Below, piece by piece: positions 8,895 through 16,797 of a stretch of DNA of 37,104 nucleotides (the stretch's first letter is position 1; every line of letters starts with the position of its first letter). The notes below the pieces were generated by a model. It was not told the DNA's origin and did not search any database. It saw only the letters and a list, made by a program, of their open reading frames with translations. Both the position numbers and the translations under genes were made by a program. This DNA comes from an uncultured Prevotellaceae bacterium (GTDB taxonomy: Bacteria > Bacteroidota > Bacteroidia > Bacteroidales > Bacteroidaceae): contig CAMWJL010000014.1 of the NCBI GenBank assembly GCA_947174565.1, positions 1-37,104 on the forward strand, written 5' to 3'.

Positions 8895-9650
8895 TTATTG
8901 ATGCTCAGACGACAAAATGCCCACCAGTTTCTCGTAGCTCATACCATCGAAGCCATCAAGCACATAGTCGCACTTCCCTTGCAGTTCTTCCCTCGTGTGG
9001 CAAGAAGCAAGCCCGATGGTGAAGATGCCCGACGACATACCTGCTTGCAAACCCGTATAAGCATCCTCAAACACCACACACTCGTCAATGTCCGCCTCAA
9101 ACGTCCGCGCCCCTAACAGATAGCAGTCGGGCGCAGGCTTCGAGGCCGTGAAATCCTCCGCCGTAAGCACTTTGTCGAAAAGGCTGTCAAACTGTGGAAT
9201 CTGACGCCTCACACTTTCCATCTTGGGAACATTAGAACTTGTCACCACGGCACACTTCACCCCATTCCGCTTCAAGTCCTCCAGCATCGCCAACGCCCCA
9301 GGGTAGAAATCATAGCGCATCTGTGCCTCCCAAGCATTCAGACCAGCCGTAATCTCCGCCTGCCATTGAGGGTCAGGGAAATACGTGTCGAAAATCTGCG
9401 TGAGCGTAGTGCCCTTGATGAGAAACTCCAGCTTTGGCACATCGGGACGGTACTTCCGTGCCATCGCTCCCCAAAAGACCGTGTACTGTTCCTCCGTATC
9501 GACCAGCGTACCGTCCAAATCAAAGAGTGCCACCTTCAACCGCCTGCGTCGAGGCACATTCCTGTCGCCCTTCACAAACAACTCGCCCCAAGGCATAGCC
9601 GTCTTCTCATTCTCAATGTCCTCATTCCTTTTCGTCCAAAAAGTTGCCAT
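8895..9650 (-). CDS. HAD-superfamily hydrolase, beta-phosphoglucomutase-like
   Basis: Started at ATG 9650 the protein has 251 residues. A longer frame reaches 9845 but would run through tRNA-Pro and past a -7 box at 9669-9676, so the shorter start is preferred. HAD motifs appear in order: motif I ALFDLDGTLVDTEE, motif II VVTSSN, the motif III lysine in TASKPAPDCYLLGA, and motif IV VVFEDAYTGLQAG. A helical cap lies between motifs I and II. This is the subfamily I arrangement of sugar-phosphate phosphatases and beta-phosphoglucomutases. The adjacent rhamnosidase gene suggests a role with sugar phosphates, which is inference. Confidence 0.85.
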   Translation of the reverse strand: MATFWTKRNEDIENEKTAMPWGELFVKGDRNVPRRRRLKVALFDLDGTLVDTEEQYTVFWGAMARKYRPDVPKLEFLIKGTTLTQIFDTYFPDPQWQAEITAGLNAWEAQMRYDFYPGALAMLEDLKRNGVKCAVVTSSNVPKMESVRRQIPQFDSLFDKVLTAEDFTASKPAPDCYLLGARTFEADIDECVVFEDAYTGLQAGMSSGIFTIGLASCHTREELQGKCDYVLDGFDGMSYEKLVGILSSEHQ

Positions 9651-9668
9651 AATGATGAAATTTTGCCA

Positions 9669-9676
9669 CAAAGATA
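9669..9676 (-). promoter_or_regulatory. -7 box for the HAD/rhamnosidase pair
   Basis: The minus strand reads TATCTTTG here, matching TAnnTTTG, 18 bp upstream of the ATG at 9650. No clear -33 TTTG is found at 19-21 bp. Its position argues that translation starts at 9650. Confidence 0.5.
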
Positions 9677-9738
9677 TAGAAAACTTAGGAGTTAAGCATT
9701 TTTCATCCTCAAGAAAAACTAAAAAAGCACTTCTATTT

Positions 9739-9770
9739 TTTGCATTGTCTAAAATTTGCACTACCTTTGC
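9739..9770 (+). promoter_or_regulatory. Bacteroidetes-type promoter for tRNA-Pro
   Basis: TTTG at 9739-9742 is separated by 19 bp from TACCTTTGC at 9762-9770, an exact match to the TTTG-N19-TAnnTTTG pattern of the primary Bacteroidetes sigma factor. The tRNA 5' end is 45 bp further on. Confidence 0.8.
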
Positions 9771-9815
9771 AGTCGATTTCAGGGAATCAATCAAACGATT
9801 CACCAAAATCGGATT

Positions 9816-9889
9816 CGGGAAGTAGCGCAGTTGGTTAGCGTACACGTCTGGGGGGCGTGTGGTCGCCAGTTCGAGTCTGGTCTTCCCGA
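9816..9889 (+). tRNA. tRNA-Pro (anticodon GGG)
   Basis: A 74-nt cloverleaf: acceptor CGGGAAG pairs with CTTCCCG; the D stem is GCGC/GCGT; the anticodon stem CACGT/GCGTG encloses loop CTGGGGG, giving anticodon GGG; the T arm is GCCAG-TTCGAGT-CTGGT. The discriminator is A. CCA is not encoded. A promoter lies upstream and a strong terminator follows at 9900. Confidence 0.95.
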
Positions 9890-9899
9890 CTTTATCGGA

Positions 9900-9937
9900 A
9901 CAGGCGTGGTGTTTTCAATACACCACGCCTGTTTTTG
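9900..9937 (+). terminator. Rho-independent terminator of tRNA-Pro
   Basis: A 12-bp perfect stem (ACAGGCGTGGTG at 9900-9911 with CACCACGCCTGT at 9921-9932) encloses a 9-nt loop and runs into a T-rich tail. It starts 10 nt after the tRNA. Confidence 0.88.
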
Positions 9938-10047
9938 TTGAATCCCCATCCTGTACCACTCCATCATCCCACCCCAAGCTTTTGCCGACAGAAAAGAAGA
10001 GGAAAAACTGGCACAAAAGTGTCCCTGCGCATGGAGCACAAAAAGAG

Positions 10048-10128
10048 CCTCCAAATCGGAGTCCCCGACTCCGACCGACCGATGTCCCCGACTCCGATTG
10101 GTCGGAGTCGGGGACATCGATTTAGAGG
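10048..10128. repeat. 81-bp symmetric palindromic repeat, copy 1
   Basis: The element is bounded by CCTCCAAATCG and its near inverted match CGATTTAGAGG. It holds three 9-bp cores GTCCCCGAC, GTCCCCGAC and the inverse GTCGGGGAC at exactly 23-bp spacing. The arithmetic is symmetric: 13+9+14+9+14+9+13. The dinucleotides flanking each core switch between GA/TC and AT/AT, as if modules were shuffled. A second copy with identical length and spacing is at 19984-20064, and the left edge of a third is at the window end. Short reading frames across it are spurious. Confidence 0.85.
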
Positions 10129-10194
10129 GGTTTTATACGGGGTGAAACGCAAGGAGCAAGAGACACAAACTGAACACCCTCTATTCGGAACAGA

Positions 10195-10233
10195 ACAAGC
10201 CCCAACAAAGCATGATGTTTTGTTGGGGCTTGT
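10195..10233. terminator. 15-bp hairpin in the tRNA-Pro/tRNA-Lys interval
   Basis: ACAAGCCCCAACAAA (10195-10209) pairs perfectly with TTTGTTGGGGCTTGT (10219-10233) around a 9-nt loop. No adjoining T-tract identifies a direction. It may be a back-up bidirectional terminator. The 430 bp between the two tRNA genes otherwise hold only the tRNA-Pro terminator, repeat copy 1 and the tRNA-Lys terminator. Confidence 0.5.
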
Positions 10234-10278
10234 CTCGAATCAGGACACGATATACAGAAATGGAATGGAAATCACATC

Positions 10279-10314
10279 ATAAAAAATAAGAGGAGAATCA
10301 TCGATTCTCCTCTT
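10279..10314 (-). terminator. Rho-independent terminator of tRNA-Lys
   Basis: A 12-bp perfect stem (AAGAGGAGAATC at 10288-10299 with GATTCTCCTCTT at 10303-10314) has a 3-nt loop. On the minus strand it is followed by a T-rich run (complement of AAAAAATA at 10281-10288), so it terminates the minus-strand tRNA-Lys transcript. Confidence 0.85.
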
Positions 10315-10319
10315 TCAAG

Positions 10320-10392
10320 TGATTCGCTTGGGGCTCGAACCCAAGACCCCAACATTAAAAGTGTTGTGCTCTACCGACTGAGCTAGCGAATC
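10320..10392 (-). tRNA. tRNA-Lys (anticodon TTT)
   Basis: The minus strand folds as a 73-nt cloverleaf: acceptor GATTCGC/GCGAATC, the GCTC...GAGC D arm, anticodon stem CAACA/TGTTG with loop CTTTTAA giving anticodon TTT, and a TTGGG-TTCGAGC-CCCAA T arm. The discriminator is A. CCA is not encoded. Confidence 0.96.
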
Positions 10393-10480
10393 AACCTAAT
10401 AGGCTTGCAGCCCTTGATTCTCTCAGATACCTCTCGACGAGATTTTATCACATAGAATCACCATCTTGCTGTAAGCGAGT

Positions 10481-10512
10481 GCAAAGGTAGTACAAATTTT
10501 AGACACTACAAA
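10481..10512 (-). promoter_or_regulatory. Promoter of tRNA-Lys
   Basis: On the minus strand TTTG (10512-10509) is followed after 19 bp by TACCTTTGC (10489-10481), an exact Bacteroidetes promoter. Its -7 box is identical to that of tRNA-Pro. Confidence 0.8.
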
Positions 10513-10577
10513 AATAAACGAGCCTTTTTTTATGTTTATGATTAAAATGCAGCCTCGGATACGGCATAAAGGCAGGG

Positions 10578-11072
10578 CTATTCGTCTTCTGCGGCGAGGG
10601 AAAGAGAGTCTTCTTCGTCGTAATGATAGCTGATTTTTGCCCCACGGTTTTGGAGGGCGATGAAGTTGAGGGTGCGGAGCAAGCCTTGCAAGGTGCGTTC
10701 ACGCTCTTTGGGCTTGAGTTGACATTCCCAAATTTCGACGGTGTGCCAACCTTTGTGTTTGAGGGCGAGGCGATTTTCTTGGTCGCGCTGCTTGTTGCGC
10801 TGGATTTTGTTTGTCCAAAACTCAACGTGTGTTTGGGGGAGTTTGTAGATGGAACACTCTTCGTGTCCATGCCAAAAACAGCCGTTGATGAAGATGCAGG
10901 TGCGGAGTCCCACGATGGTGATGTCGGGTGTGCCTGGCAGCGTCTTGACATGGATGCGGTAACGAAAGCCATGACTGAACAGGAAACGGCGCACGAGCAT
11001 CTCGGGTCGTGTGTTCTTCGACCTGATTCGGCGCATGCAGTTGCTGCGCTGTTCGGGTGTCATCTTGTCCAT
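10578..11072 (-). CDS. vsr: Very short patch repair endonuclease Vsr
   Basis: The protein has 164 residues, a normal length for Vsr. It opens MDKMTPEQRSNCMRRIRSKN, has the catalytic strand LPGTPDITI with Asp50, and the zinc/catalytic segment IFINGCFWHGHEEC with His68 and His70. WECQL lies further on. Vsr nicks 5' of the T in T:G mismatches that arise when 5-methylcytosine deaminates, starting short-patch repair. It usually accompanies a Dcm-like methyltransferase. Here the only C5-methyltransferase in view is 15 kb away at 26466-27473. Its ATG lies 2 bp after the end of the upstream permease gene, so the two are translationally linked. Confidence 0.93.
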   Translation of the reverse strand: MDKMTPEQRSNCMRRIRSKNTRPEMLVRRFLFSHGFRYRIHVKTLPGTPDITIVGLRTCIFINGCFWHGHEECSIYKLPQTHVEFWTNKIQRNKQRDQENRLALKHKGWHTVEIWECQLKPKERERTLQGLLRTLNFIALQNRGAKISYHYDEEDSLSLAAEDE

Positions 11073-11074
11073 GC

Positions 11075-12172
11075 TTACTGCTGTGGGGTGTTTTCTTGGC
11101 TGTTTTCTTCCAACACATAGCGTTTGTAGTAGGAGACGAGCAAGGTGGTGAGCGGAAGGGCGATGATGAGACCAATGAAACCGAGCAGGCTGCCCCAGAC
11201 GGAGAGGGACAGGAGGATGACGGCTGCGTTGAGACCTGTGACTTTACCCATGATGCGGGGTGTGAGTATCCAGTCTTGAATGGCTTGCACCACACAAAAT
11301 ACGATGAGGGCGGACAGGATGATTCCCCAGAAGCTGTCTCCTGTGTCGTGGGCTTTCAGCATGGCTAACATGAGCGTGGGGATGAAACCCACGATTTGCA
11401 GATAAGGCACGAGATTGAGGAGACCGATGAAGAGTCCGAGGGGGATGGCTAAGGGAAAGTCGATGATGAGGAAACCGATGCAGAAGAGAACACCGACGCA
11501 CATGGCAATGAGGGTTTGTCCACGGAAGTAGCCGTTCATGCCATTCTCGAGGTCGGACATGACACCTCGCACAATGCTGCGTTTGCTGGGTGGCACCAGC
11601 TTGAAGAGTCCTTCTGCCATCAGTTCATAATCGACCAAGATGAAGAAGAGGTAGATGATGGAAATGAGGGAGGCTACAACACCGACAATGGCACTGACAC
11701 TGCTACTGACGAGGGAGACGAATTGTGTCAGTTTTTCTTCGGCTATTTGCGCCATGTCTTGAATGGTCAGGGCTTGGACAATCTGGTCGATGTCGATGCG
11801 GTGTTTGATGAAACTCTCCACTTCGGACGCAACGGAGGTGACGGTGGAGTCGGTGGTGGCGTACTCTACGATGATGTTCTTGAGGTGTCCTATTTCTTCA
11901 AGGATGGGGGGGATGATGAGATAGCAGACACCTGTCAAGATGCCGACGATGAGCAGGAGGGTGAGGATGATGCTCGCAACGCGTGACTTGACACGGCACC
12001 GATACTGAATGAAACGCACGATGGGATAGAGCAGGTAGGCGATGAGCCATGCTACGAAAAACGGAATCAGTACGCTGCTGAGGCGGTCGATGAGGAGATA
12101 TACCACGCCCAAAATGATGATGCTCGCCAAAATGCGCACGAAGCGGTCGAAGGTAATCGTTTTTGTTTTCAT
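11075..12172 (-). CDS. AI-2E family transporter (PerM-like membrane protein)
   Basis: The protein has 365 residues with the layout of the AI-2E transporter family (PF01594). A double hydrophobic N-terminus (ILASIIILGVVYLLIDRL, LIPFFVAWLIAYLLYPIV) and a third helix near 75 are followed by a soluble region of about 80 residues. A C-terminal membrane bundle then carries LIAMCVGVLFCIGFLIIDFP, GLFIGLLNLVPYLQIVGFIP and the conserved stretch LTPRIMGKVTGLNAAVILLS. Members export small molecules or ions; the substrate cannot be read here. It precedes vsr with a 2-bp gap and is divergent from rsmI across 167 bp. Confidence 0.9.
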   Translation of the reverse strand: MKTKTITFDRFVRILASIIILGVVYLLIDRLSSVLIPFFVAWLIAYLLYPIVRFIQYRCRVKSRVASIILTLLLIVGILTGVCYLIIPPILEEIGHLKNIIVEYATTDSTVTSVASEVESFIKHRIDIDQIVQALTIQDMAQIAEEKLTQFVSLVSSSVSAIVGVVASLISIIYLFFILVDYELMAEGLFKLVPPSKRSIVRGVMSDLENGMNGYFRGQTLIAMCVGVLFCIGFLIIDFPLAIPLGLFIGLLNLVPYLQIVGFIPTLMLAMLKAHDTGDSFWGIILSALIVFCVVQAIQDWILTPRIMGKVTGLNAAVILLSLSVWGSLLGFIGLIIALPLTTLLVSYYKRYVLEENSQENTPQQ

Positions 12173-12311
12173 GTTGTGCAGTTATGCGGTTGTGTGGTTA
12201 CACCACTGAATTTGTGTACGAAGATACACAAAAACCTGTGTTTCATGGGTCTGTAATGTGAAAAAAAGTTGTTTTTGAGGGGGAAATACATCTTGTCAGT
12301 GTTTTTATTTC

Positions 12312-12320
12312 TATTTTTGC
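12312..12320 (+). promoter_or_regulatory. -7 box for rsmI
   Basis: TATTTTTGC matches TAnnTTTGC exactly and lies 19 bp before the proposed TTG start of rsmI. The leader would be very short. A -33 TTTG is not seen at the expected distance. Confidence 0.5.
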
Positions 12321-12339
12321 AACAAAATGTAAACTCGCT

Positions 12340-13110
12340 TTGGGCAGATTGTATGTGGTTCCAACTCCTGTGGGGAATCTGGAAGATATGACTTACAGGG
12401 CGGTGCGTGTGCTGAAGGAGGCTGACTTGATTTTGGCTGAGGACACACGCACGTCGAGTGTGTTGTTGCAGCATTATGACATTCATGGTGAGCTGGTGGC
12501 GCATCATAAGTTCAATGAGCACGAGACGGTGCAAGGGGTCGTGAGGAGGATTCAGGGTGGCTTGACCGTAGCACTGATTAGCGATGCTGGCACGCCTGGC
12601 ATCAGCGACCCTGGGTTTCTGTTGGTGCGTGAGTGTGTGCAGCATGGCATTGAGGTACAGACGCTGCCTGGTGCAACGGCATTTGTGCCTGCTTTGGTGA
12701 GCAGCGGATTGCCTTGTGACAAGTTTTGCTTTGAAGGATTCCTCCCTCAGAAGAAGGGACGGCAGACGAGGATGGAACGGCTGAAGGAGGAGGAGCGCAG
12801 CATGATTCTGTATGAGTCACCCCGACGGTTAGCAAAGACGCTGAGGCAGCTGATGGAAGTGGTTGGCGAGGAACGAAGAGTGTGTGTGTCGCGTGAGATT
12901 TCCAAGCTGCACGAGGAGCATGTGAGGGGGACATTGAAGGAGGTGACTGAGCATTTCGAGCGTGTGGAGCCGTTGGGCGAGATTGTCATTATCTTGGAGG
13001 GCAGAACGGACAATGCCGATGCCGCTGACAGGAAGGAGAAGGATGGGTCTGACGACCCGATGCGGCTGCTGATGGGGACGGGCAAGAGGAAAAACAAGTA
13101 CAAAGACTAA
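12340..13110 (+). CDS. rsmI: 16S rRNA (cytidine1402-2'-O)-methyltransferase RsmI
   Basis: The protein has 256 residues and is a TP-methylase. The family start GRLYVVPTPVGNLEDMTYRAV is preserved, followed by ILAEDTRTS, the SAM-site segment ALISDAGTPGISDPG, and LPGATAFVPALVSSGLP. Near 135, FLPQKKGRQTR and YESPRRL are typical. It methylates the ribose of C1402 in 16S rRNA. The start codon is TTG at 12340: the only nearby upstream ATG (12327) is followed at once by a stop, and the conserved N-terminus would be cut by any later start. The basic tail (GKRKNKYKD) and the 21-bp gap to the lipoprotein gene suggest a small operon. Confidence 0.94.
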   Translation: MGRLYVVPTPVGNLEDMTYRAVRVLKEADLILAEDTRTSSVLLQHYDIHGELVAHHKFNEHETVQGVVRRIQGGLTVALISDAGTPGISDPGFLLVRECVQHGIEVQTLPGATAFVPALVSSGLPCDKFCFEGFLPQKKGRQTRMERLKEEERSMILYESPRRLAKTLRQLMEVVGEERRVCVSREISKLHEEHVRGTLKEVTEHFERVEPLGEIVIILEGRTDNADAADRKEKDGSDDPMRLLMGTGKRKNKYKD

Positions 13111-13131
13111 AATCATCAAAAACATAGGAAT

Positions 13132-14001
13132 ATGAAAAAGATTATGAACTTCGGAGTGAAAGCTTTTTATGCAGTCATCATGGCTTCCTCTTTGGTAGCA
13201 TGTAACGAAAGTTTGAAAGGCGGTGGTAGCAACGACCGCGAATGTGATTCTTTGCGGAACATCATTGACCAAAAGGACAATGAAATCAATGACTTGATGG
13301 GCACGTTCAATGAGATTCAGCAAGGGTTTGACCTCATCAATGAGGCTGAGGGACGTGTGAATATGCTGAAGGAGAATACTGAGAATAATAGTTCGCGCGA
13401 GAATATCCGCGAGAACATGGCTTTCATTCAGGAGACAATGGAAGAGAACCGCCGCAAGATTGAGGAACTGGGGAACAAACTGAGTGCCAGCACCATCAAC
13501 TCTTCAAAGTTGAAGGAGGCTATTAGCAAACTGACGCTTCAACTGAACGAAAAGAGCACCGAACTGGAGACGCTGCGCACGCAACTGGCTGAGAAGGACG
13601 TGATGATTGCCGAACTGGGTTCTGCCGTCAACACGCTGAAAGACGAGAATGCGCAGGTGAAGCAGGAGAAGGATGAGGCTGAACAAATTGCCAAGACCCA
13701 AGACGCGCAACTGAACACGGCATGGTATGTCTATGGCACCAGCAGCGAACTGAAGGAACAAGGCATCCTGAAGAAGGGTGAAGTGTTGCAGGGCAACTAC
13801 AACAAGGACTATTTCACCAAGATAGACATCCGCAAAGTGAGCGTGATCTCTTTGGGATCGAAGTCTGCAACGATATTGACGACTCACCCCGCTGGTTCGT
13901 ACACGTTGCTGAAAGACAGCAAGGGAGAATACACTCTGCGCATTACGGATGCTCCTAAGTTTTGGAGTGTGAGCAAATACCTTGTGGTCAAGGTGAAATA
14001 A
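13132..14001 (+). CDS. Coiled-coil lipoprotein of unknown function
   Basis: The protein has 289 residues. A signal peptide ends in SSLVAC with lipobox Cys24, so it is probably membrane-anchored. Residues about 38-200 are dense in Glu, Lys, Asn and Leu with heptad-like spacing (MEENRRKIEELGNKL, LQLNEKSTELETLRTQLAEKD, LKDENAQVKQEKDEAEQ), indicating a long coiled coil. The C-terminal 85 residues (TAWYVYGTSSELKEQGIL...WSVSKYLVVKVK) look like a small beta domain. I do not recognise a catalytic motif. It could be an envelope-spanning structural protein. The context (after rsmI, before another secreted protein) suggests a conserved housekeeping block rather than an accessory island. Confidence 0.8.
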   Translation: MKKIMNFGVKAFYAVIMASSLVACNESLKGGGSNDRECDSLRNIIDQKDNEINDLMGTFNEIQQGFDLINEAEGRVNMLKENTENNSSRENIRENMAFIQETMEENRRKIEELGNKLSASTINSSKLKEAISKLTLQLNEKSTELETLRTQLAEKDVMIAELGSAVNTLKDENAQVKQEKDEAEQIAKTQDAQLNTAWYVYGTSSELKEQGILKKGEVLQGNYNKDYFTKIDIRKVSVISLGSKSATILTTHPAGSYTLLKDSKGEYTLRITDAPKFWSVSKYLVVKVK

Positions 14002-14015
14002 AAGCCAAGACACCT

Positions 14016-14729
14016 ATGAAAAGGGTTGTTATGAAGTTCTTGACGATGCTGTATGTCTTGTGCTGCACATTGCCTGTGCTTGCCCAACACAACAGCGATT
14101 GGACACCTACGGGAACATGGCCGTTTGTGAACAAGCAGTTCCGTACAGCCACGGTCTATACGGGAGTCTTTAATCGGACGAAGACCATCGTTCCCTGCAA
14201 CATCCATGTAGGCAACCAAACATTGTGGTATAGTCAGAACGACACGCTGATGGAAGCAATCCCTGGCACGGTCATTCGTGTTGAGTTTCCCAACGGGGAT
14301 GTGTATATGCCCGTCGGGAGCAACCATGAGCTTGGGCGCATTGTGCGCGAGGACACCATTAACGGACGTGTGGCAAGAGTAATCTGGGTAAAGGTTCTGA
14401 ATCGCAAGGCTCTTGACCAGAGATATTTAGACTATTGGAACAAGACTCAGAACATGTTGCAAGGTTCGAGCTTTTCTGCCTTTACAGGCATAGCCGATGC
14501 GGAAGGTGGCAGAATCATCGAAGAGGAGCCACTGCCCTTGACGAACCTCTTCTACTTCCAGCTGAACGGCGAGATATTCCAAGCTACGTCGAAGAACATC
14601 TTGGCACATATCAACCCGAAGCGCAAGCAGGAATACCGCAACTTCACTCGTTCGGCAGAGATTATCTCTTCCAACGAAAGCTCCATGATGAAGATATGGG
14701 ACGAGTTCTTCTTAAAGTGGGATAAATAA
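14016..14729 (+). CDS. Secreted protein of unknown function
   Basis: From ATG 14016 the protein has 237 residues and a clear signal peptide (MKRVVMKFLTMLYVLCCTLPVLAQ). An upstream in-frame ATG at 13962 lies inside the previous gene and would put 18 hydrophilic residues before the signal, so it is rejected. The mature part has alternating beta-like segments (TIVPCNIHVGNQTLWYSQND, IPGTVIRVEFPNGDVYMPVG) and ends with a helix (IWDEFFLKWDK). I recognise no family motif. The gene follows the lipoprotein by 14 bp and ends before a strong terminator at 14751, so it is likely the last gene of the rsmI transcript. Confidence 0.75.
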   Translation: MKRVVMKFLTMLYVLCCTLPVLAQHNSDWTPTGTWPFVNKQFRTATVYTGVFNRTKTIVPCNIHVGNQTLWYSQNDTLMEAIPGTVIRVEFPNGDVYMPVGSNHELGRIVREDTINGRVARVIWVKVLNRKALDQRYLDYWNKTQNMLQGSSFSAFTGIADAEGGRIIEEEPLPLTNLFYFQLNGEIFQATSKNILAHINPKRKQEYRNFTRSAEIISSNESSMMKIWDEFFLKWDK

Positions 14730-14750
14730 GGAAGAGAAGAAGAAATAATG

Positions 14751-14783
14751 AAGCGTTTGGCATTGCAATGCCAAACGCTTTTT
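14751..14783. terminator. Bidirectional terminator between convergent genes
   Basis: Positions 14751-14780 form a perfect 30-bp palindrome (AAGCGTTTGGCATTG and its inverse) followed by TTT. It closes both the rightward rsmI transcript and the leftward plsC transcript. It reaches within 2 bp of the plsC stop codon. Confidence 0.85.
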
Positions 14784-15516
14784 AGTTGGAGCGATACTTC
14801 TCCTCTAAGCCGCCGTTGATAACATCGAAGACTTCCTGCATGATGACCTTCGTCTGCTTGCCTTGGCGTTCCTCGACGGTGATGGGTTTGTGGATAGTCA
14901 GTGTGACGGTGCCCCGATGCACAGACTTGTGGTTGCGGCTGAATACGTCGAAAGAACCATTGATAGTCAGGGGAACGATGGGCAAGCCGATTTCGTTGGC
15001 AAGCATGAAAGAGCCGCGCTTGAAAGGTGACATCTTGCCAGTGCGTGTGCGTGTTCCCTCTGGAAAAATGACCATCGACATGCCACCTTGGAGTGTCTCG
15101 CGCGATTGCTGCACCGCCTTCGAGATTCCTGAAATACCATCCGCCAAATAAATCTGCTTTGACTTTGCGCAAGCATATCCCACGAATGGAATCTTTCGCA
15201 AGTATTCTTTCATCATCCACTTGAAATTGTGCCCCAAGTAGCCATAGACGAGGAAGATGTCATAGTAACCTTGATGGTTGGCAAGGAAGACATAGCTGTC
15301 TTCTTTCTTGATATTCTCACGTCCTTCGACCTTGACACGGAGCAGGAAGAGCCAAAAGGCGCACTTCGACCAGAACTTAGGCAGGTAATATGCCACCACA
15401 TCGGTGTCTCCGAAGAAGCTGGCAATGATGACGCTGGTGGAGACGAATATGGTGATGACAATGAAAAGCGGCAGAGCGATACAGAAGGAGTAAATCTTGT
15501 AGAGGATGTTGAGCAT
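14782..15516 (-). CDS. plsC: 1-acyl-sn-glycerol-3-phosphate acyltransferase
   Basis: The protein has 244 residues, the PlsC length. Two hydrophobic N-terminal segments (residues about 5-36 and 46-60) precede the acyltransferase motifs. HX4D is in FLANHQGYYDIF and the phosphate-binding loop is in VIFPEGTRTRTGKMSPFKRG. IVPLTINGS completes the fold. It acylates lysophosphatidic acid to phosphatidic acid at the inner membrane. It is the last gene of a minus-strand run; the metallophosphoesterase gene lies 57 bp upstream. Confidence 0.9.
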   Translation of the reverse strand: MLNILYKIYSFCIALPLFIVITIFVSTSVIIASFFGDTDVVAYYLPKFWSKCAFWLFLLRVKVEGRENIKKEDSYVFLANHQGYYDIFLVYGYLGHNFKWMMKEYLRKIPFVGYACAKSKQIYLADGISGISKAVQQSRETLQGGMSMVIFPEGTRTRTGKMSPFKRGSFMLANEIGLPIVPLTINGSFDVFSRNHKSVHRGTVTLTIHKPITVEERQGKQTKVIMQEVFDVINGGLEEKYRSN

Positions 15517-15573
15517 AATGACGGATGCTTTGTTTGTTAAAAGTTTCTTATAGGATTTGTCGGGTCACACGAA

Positions 15574-16797
15574 CTATTGTTGTCTTTGAGGTGTCCCTCT
15601 TCTGAGGGTGATAACATTGACTTCAGGCCATGCGCCAAAGCGGAAGGGGAACATGACAGCCCCGATGCCGTCACTAATGTTAAGCACTTGCCCACCTTCG
15701 ACGTAGGCTCCTGACCACTCACGATAAATGTGGGCAACAGGCGACCAACCGAACACTTTGAATTGTCCTGCATGCGTATGCCCCGAGAGGGTCAGTTGAA
15801 TGCCTGTTCGTGGCAGGACACAGCGTCGCCAATGTGTTGGGTCATGGCTCATCAACACGGTGAAGCAACTGCGTTTCAACCCTTTCATGGCTTTGGGCAA
15901 ATCACCTAACGAGGGCCATGGGGGGAGGCCGTCGTTCTCCACACCAGCAATGATGAGTGAGTCCTTTCCTCGACGGAGAACACGGTGGTCGTTGAGCAGG
16001 AGTGTCCATCCATAACTGCGGATGCGTCGTTGTAGCTCCTCCACATCTGCCTTGCGTTCCTTCTCGCAAGGATACTGGATGTACATGCTGTAATCGTGGT
16101 TGCCCATCACGGCATACACGCCATCAGGGGCATGCAACTTGCTGAGGTCGCGTTGGAATCCGTCCAACTCCGCACTTTGGTGATTCACCAAATCGCCCGT
16201 GAAGAGGATGGCATCACAATGTTGCGCATTGATGAGTTCCACCACTTTCCTCACATCGTCCTCATGCCCATCGCGAAAAGTGCCAATGTGCATATCGGAG
16301 ATATGGGCAATGCGGTAGCCCTCATAACGCTTGGGAAGGTCGGGGAAATAGAATGTTTGTCGATGAATCACATAGTAATGCCTGCCCACGAAATAGCCGA
16401 AGCATAAAATACCTAAAGCAAAGATAGCCAGTGCCATACCGATGATGCGGCAGATGCGCACAAGAACGCAACTGCCCTCTTCGTCTCGCCTTTTCGCACC
16501 TCGGCTGAACAGCCAGTTGAGAGCGTGCCCCACCCCATCCCAAAGCATGAAAAGGGCTTTCGGAGCACAGCATGCCAAGAAGAAAAACATGAAGAGACTC
16601 ACCCATGCCTGATGCTCAGGCTTCATGTCGTTGTGCCCAATGATGAAGCCAGCCGCAATCGCCAATAGCAGCGACGGCACAAACCACAACAAGCGCAACC
16701 ATCGCCTCCTCGTCCACCGACGCGCGTACATATAATATATGTAGAGGTCAGGCAGCGTGATGAGCACACAAATCAATATGAGTATCCTTAACAGCAT
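15574..16797 (-). CDS. Membrane-anchored metallophosphoesterase
   Basis: The protein has 407 residues. Four hydrophobic helices (about residues 3-22, 36-54, 66-84 and 113-136) precede a calcineurin-like catalytic domain starting near 158. Metal-site motifs follow in order: ISDMHIG (Asp168, His170), ILFTGDLVNH, VMGNHDY, LMSHDP and LSGHTHAGQ. The layout resembles YkuE/YpbG-like membrane phosphoesterases. The substrate is unknown; phospholipid-type phosphoesters are plausible given the plsC neighbour, which is inference. The first 10 bp overlap the end of the MetH-activation-domain gene, so translation is coupled. Confidence 0.88.
   Translation of the reverse strand: MLLRILILICVLITLPDLYIYYMYARRWTRRRWLRLLWFVPSLLLAIAAGFIIGHNDMKPEHQAWVSLFMFFFLACCAPKALFMLWDGVGHALNWLFSRGAKRRDEEGSCVLVRICRIIGMALAIFALGILCFGYFVGRHYYVIHRQTFYFPDLPKRYEGYRIAHISDMHIGTFRDGHEDDVRKVVELINAQHCDAILFTGDLVNHQSAELDGFQRDLSKLHAPDGVYAVMGNHDYSMYIQYPCEKERKADVEELQRRIRSYGWTLLLNDHRVLRRGKDSLIIAGVENDGLPPWPSLGDLPKAMKGLKRSCFTVLMSHDPTHWRRCVLPRTGIQLTLSGHTHAGQFKVFGWSPVAHIYREWSGAYVEGGQVLNISDGIGAVMFPFRFGAWPEVNVITLRRGTPQRQQ

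Noticed and set aside
9651..9845. 65-codon extension of the HAD gene
   Set aside because: It would run antisense through part of tRNA-Pro and its promoter, and a -7 box for the shorter gene sits at 9669.
10048..10128. CRISPR array
   Set aside because: The 23-bp periodicity involves only three cores in mixed orientation with no spacers or cas genes; a palindromic intergenic repeat explains it.
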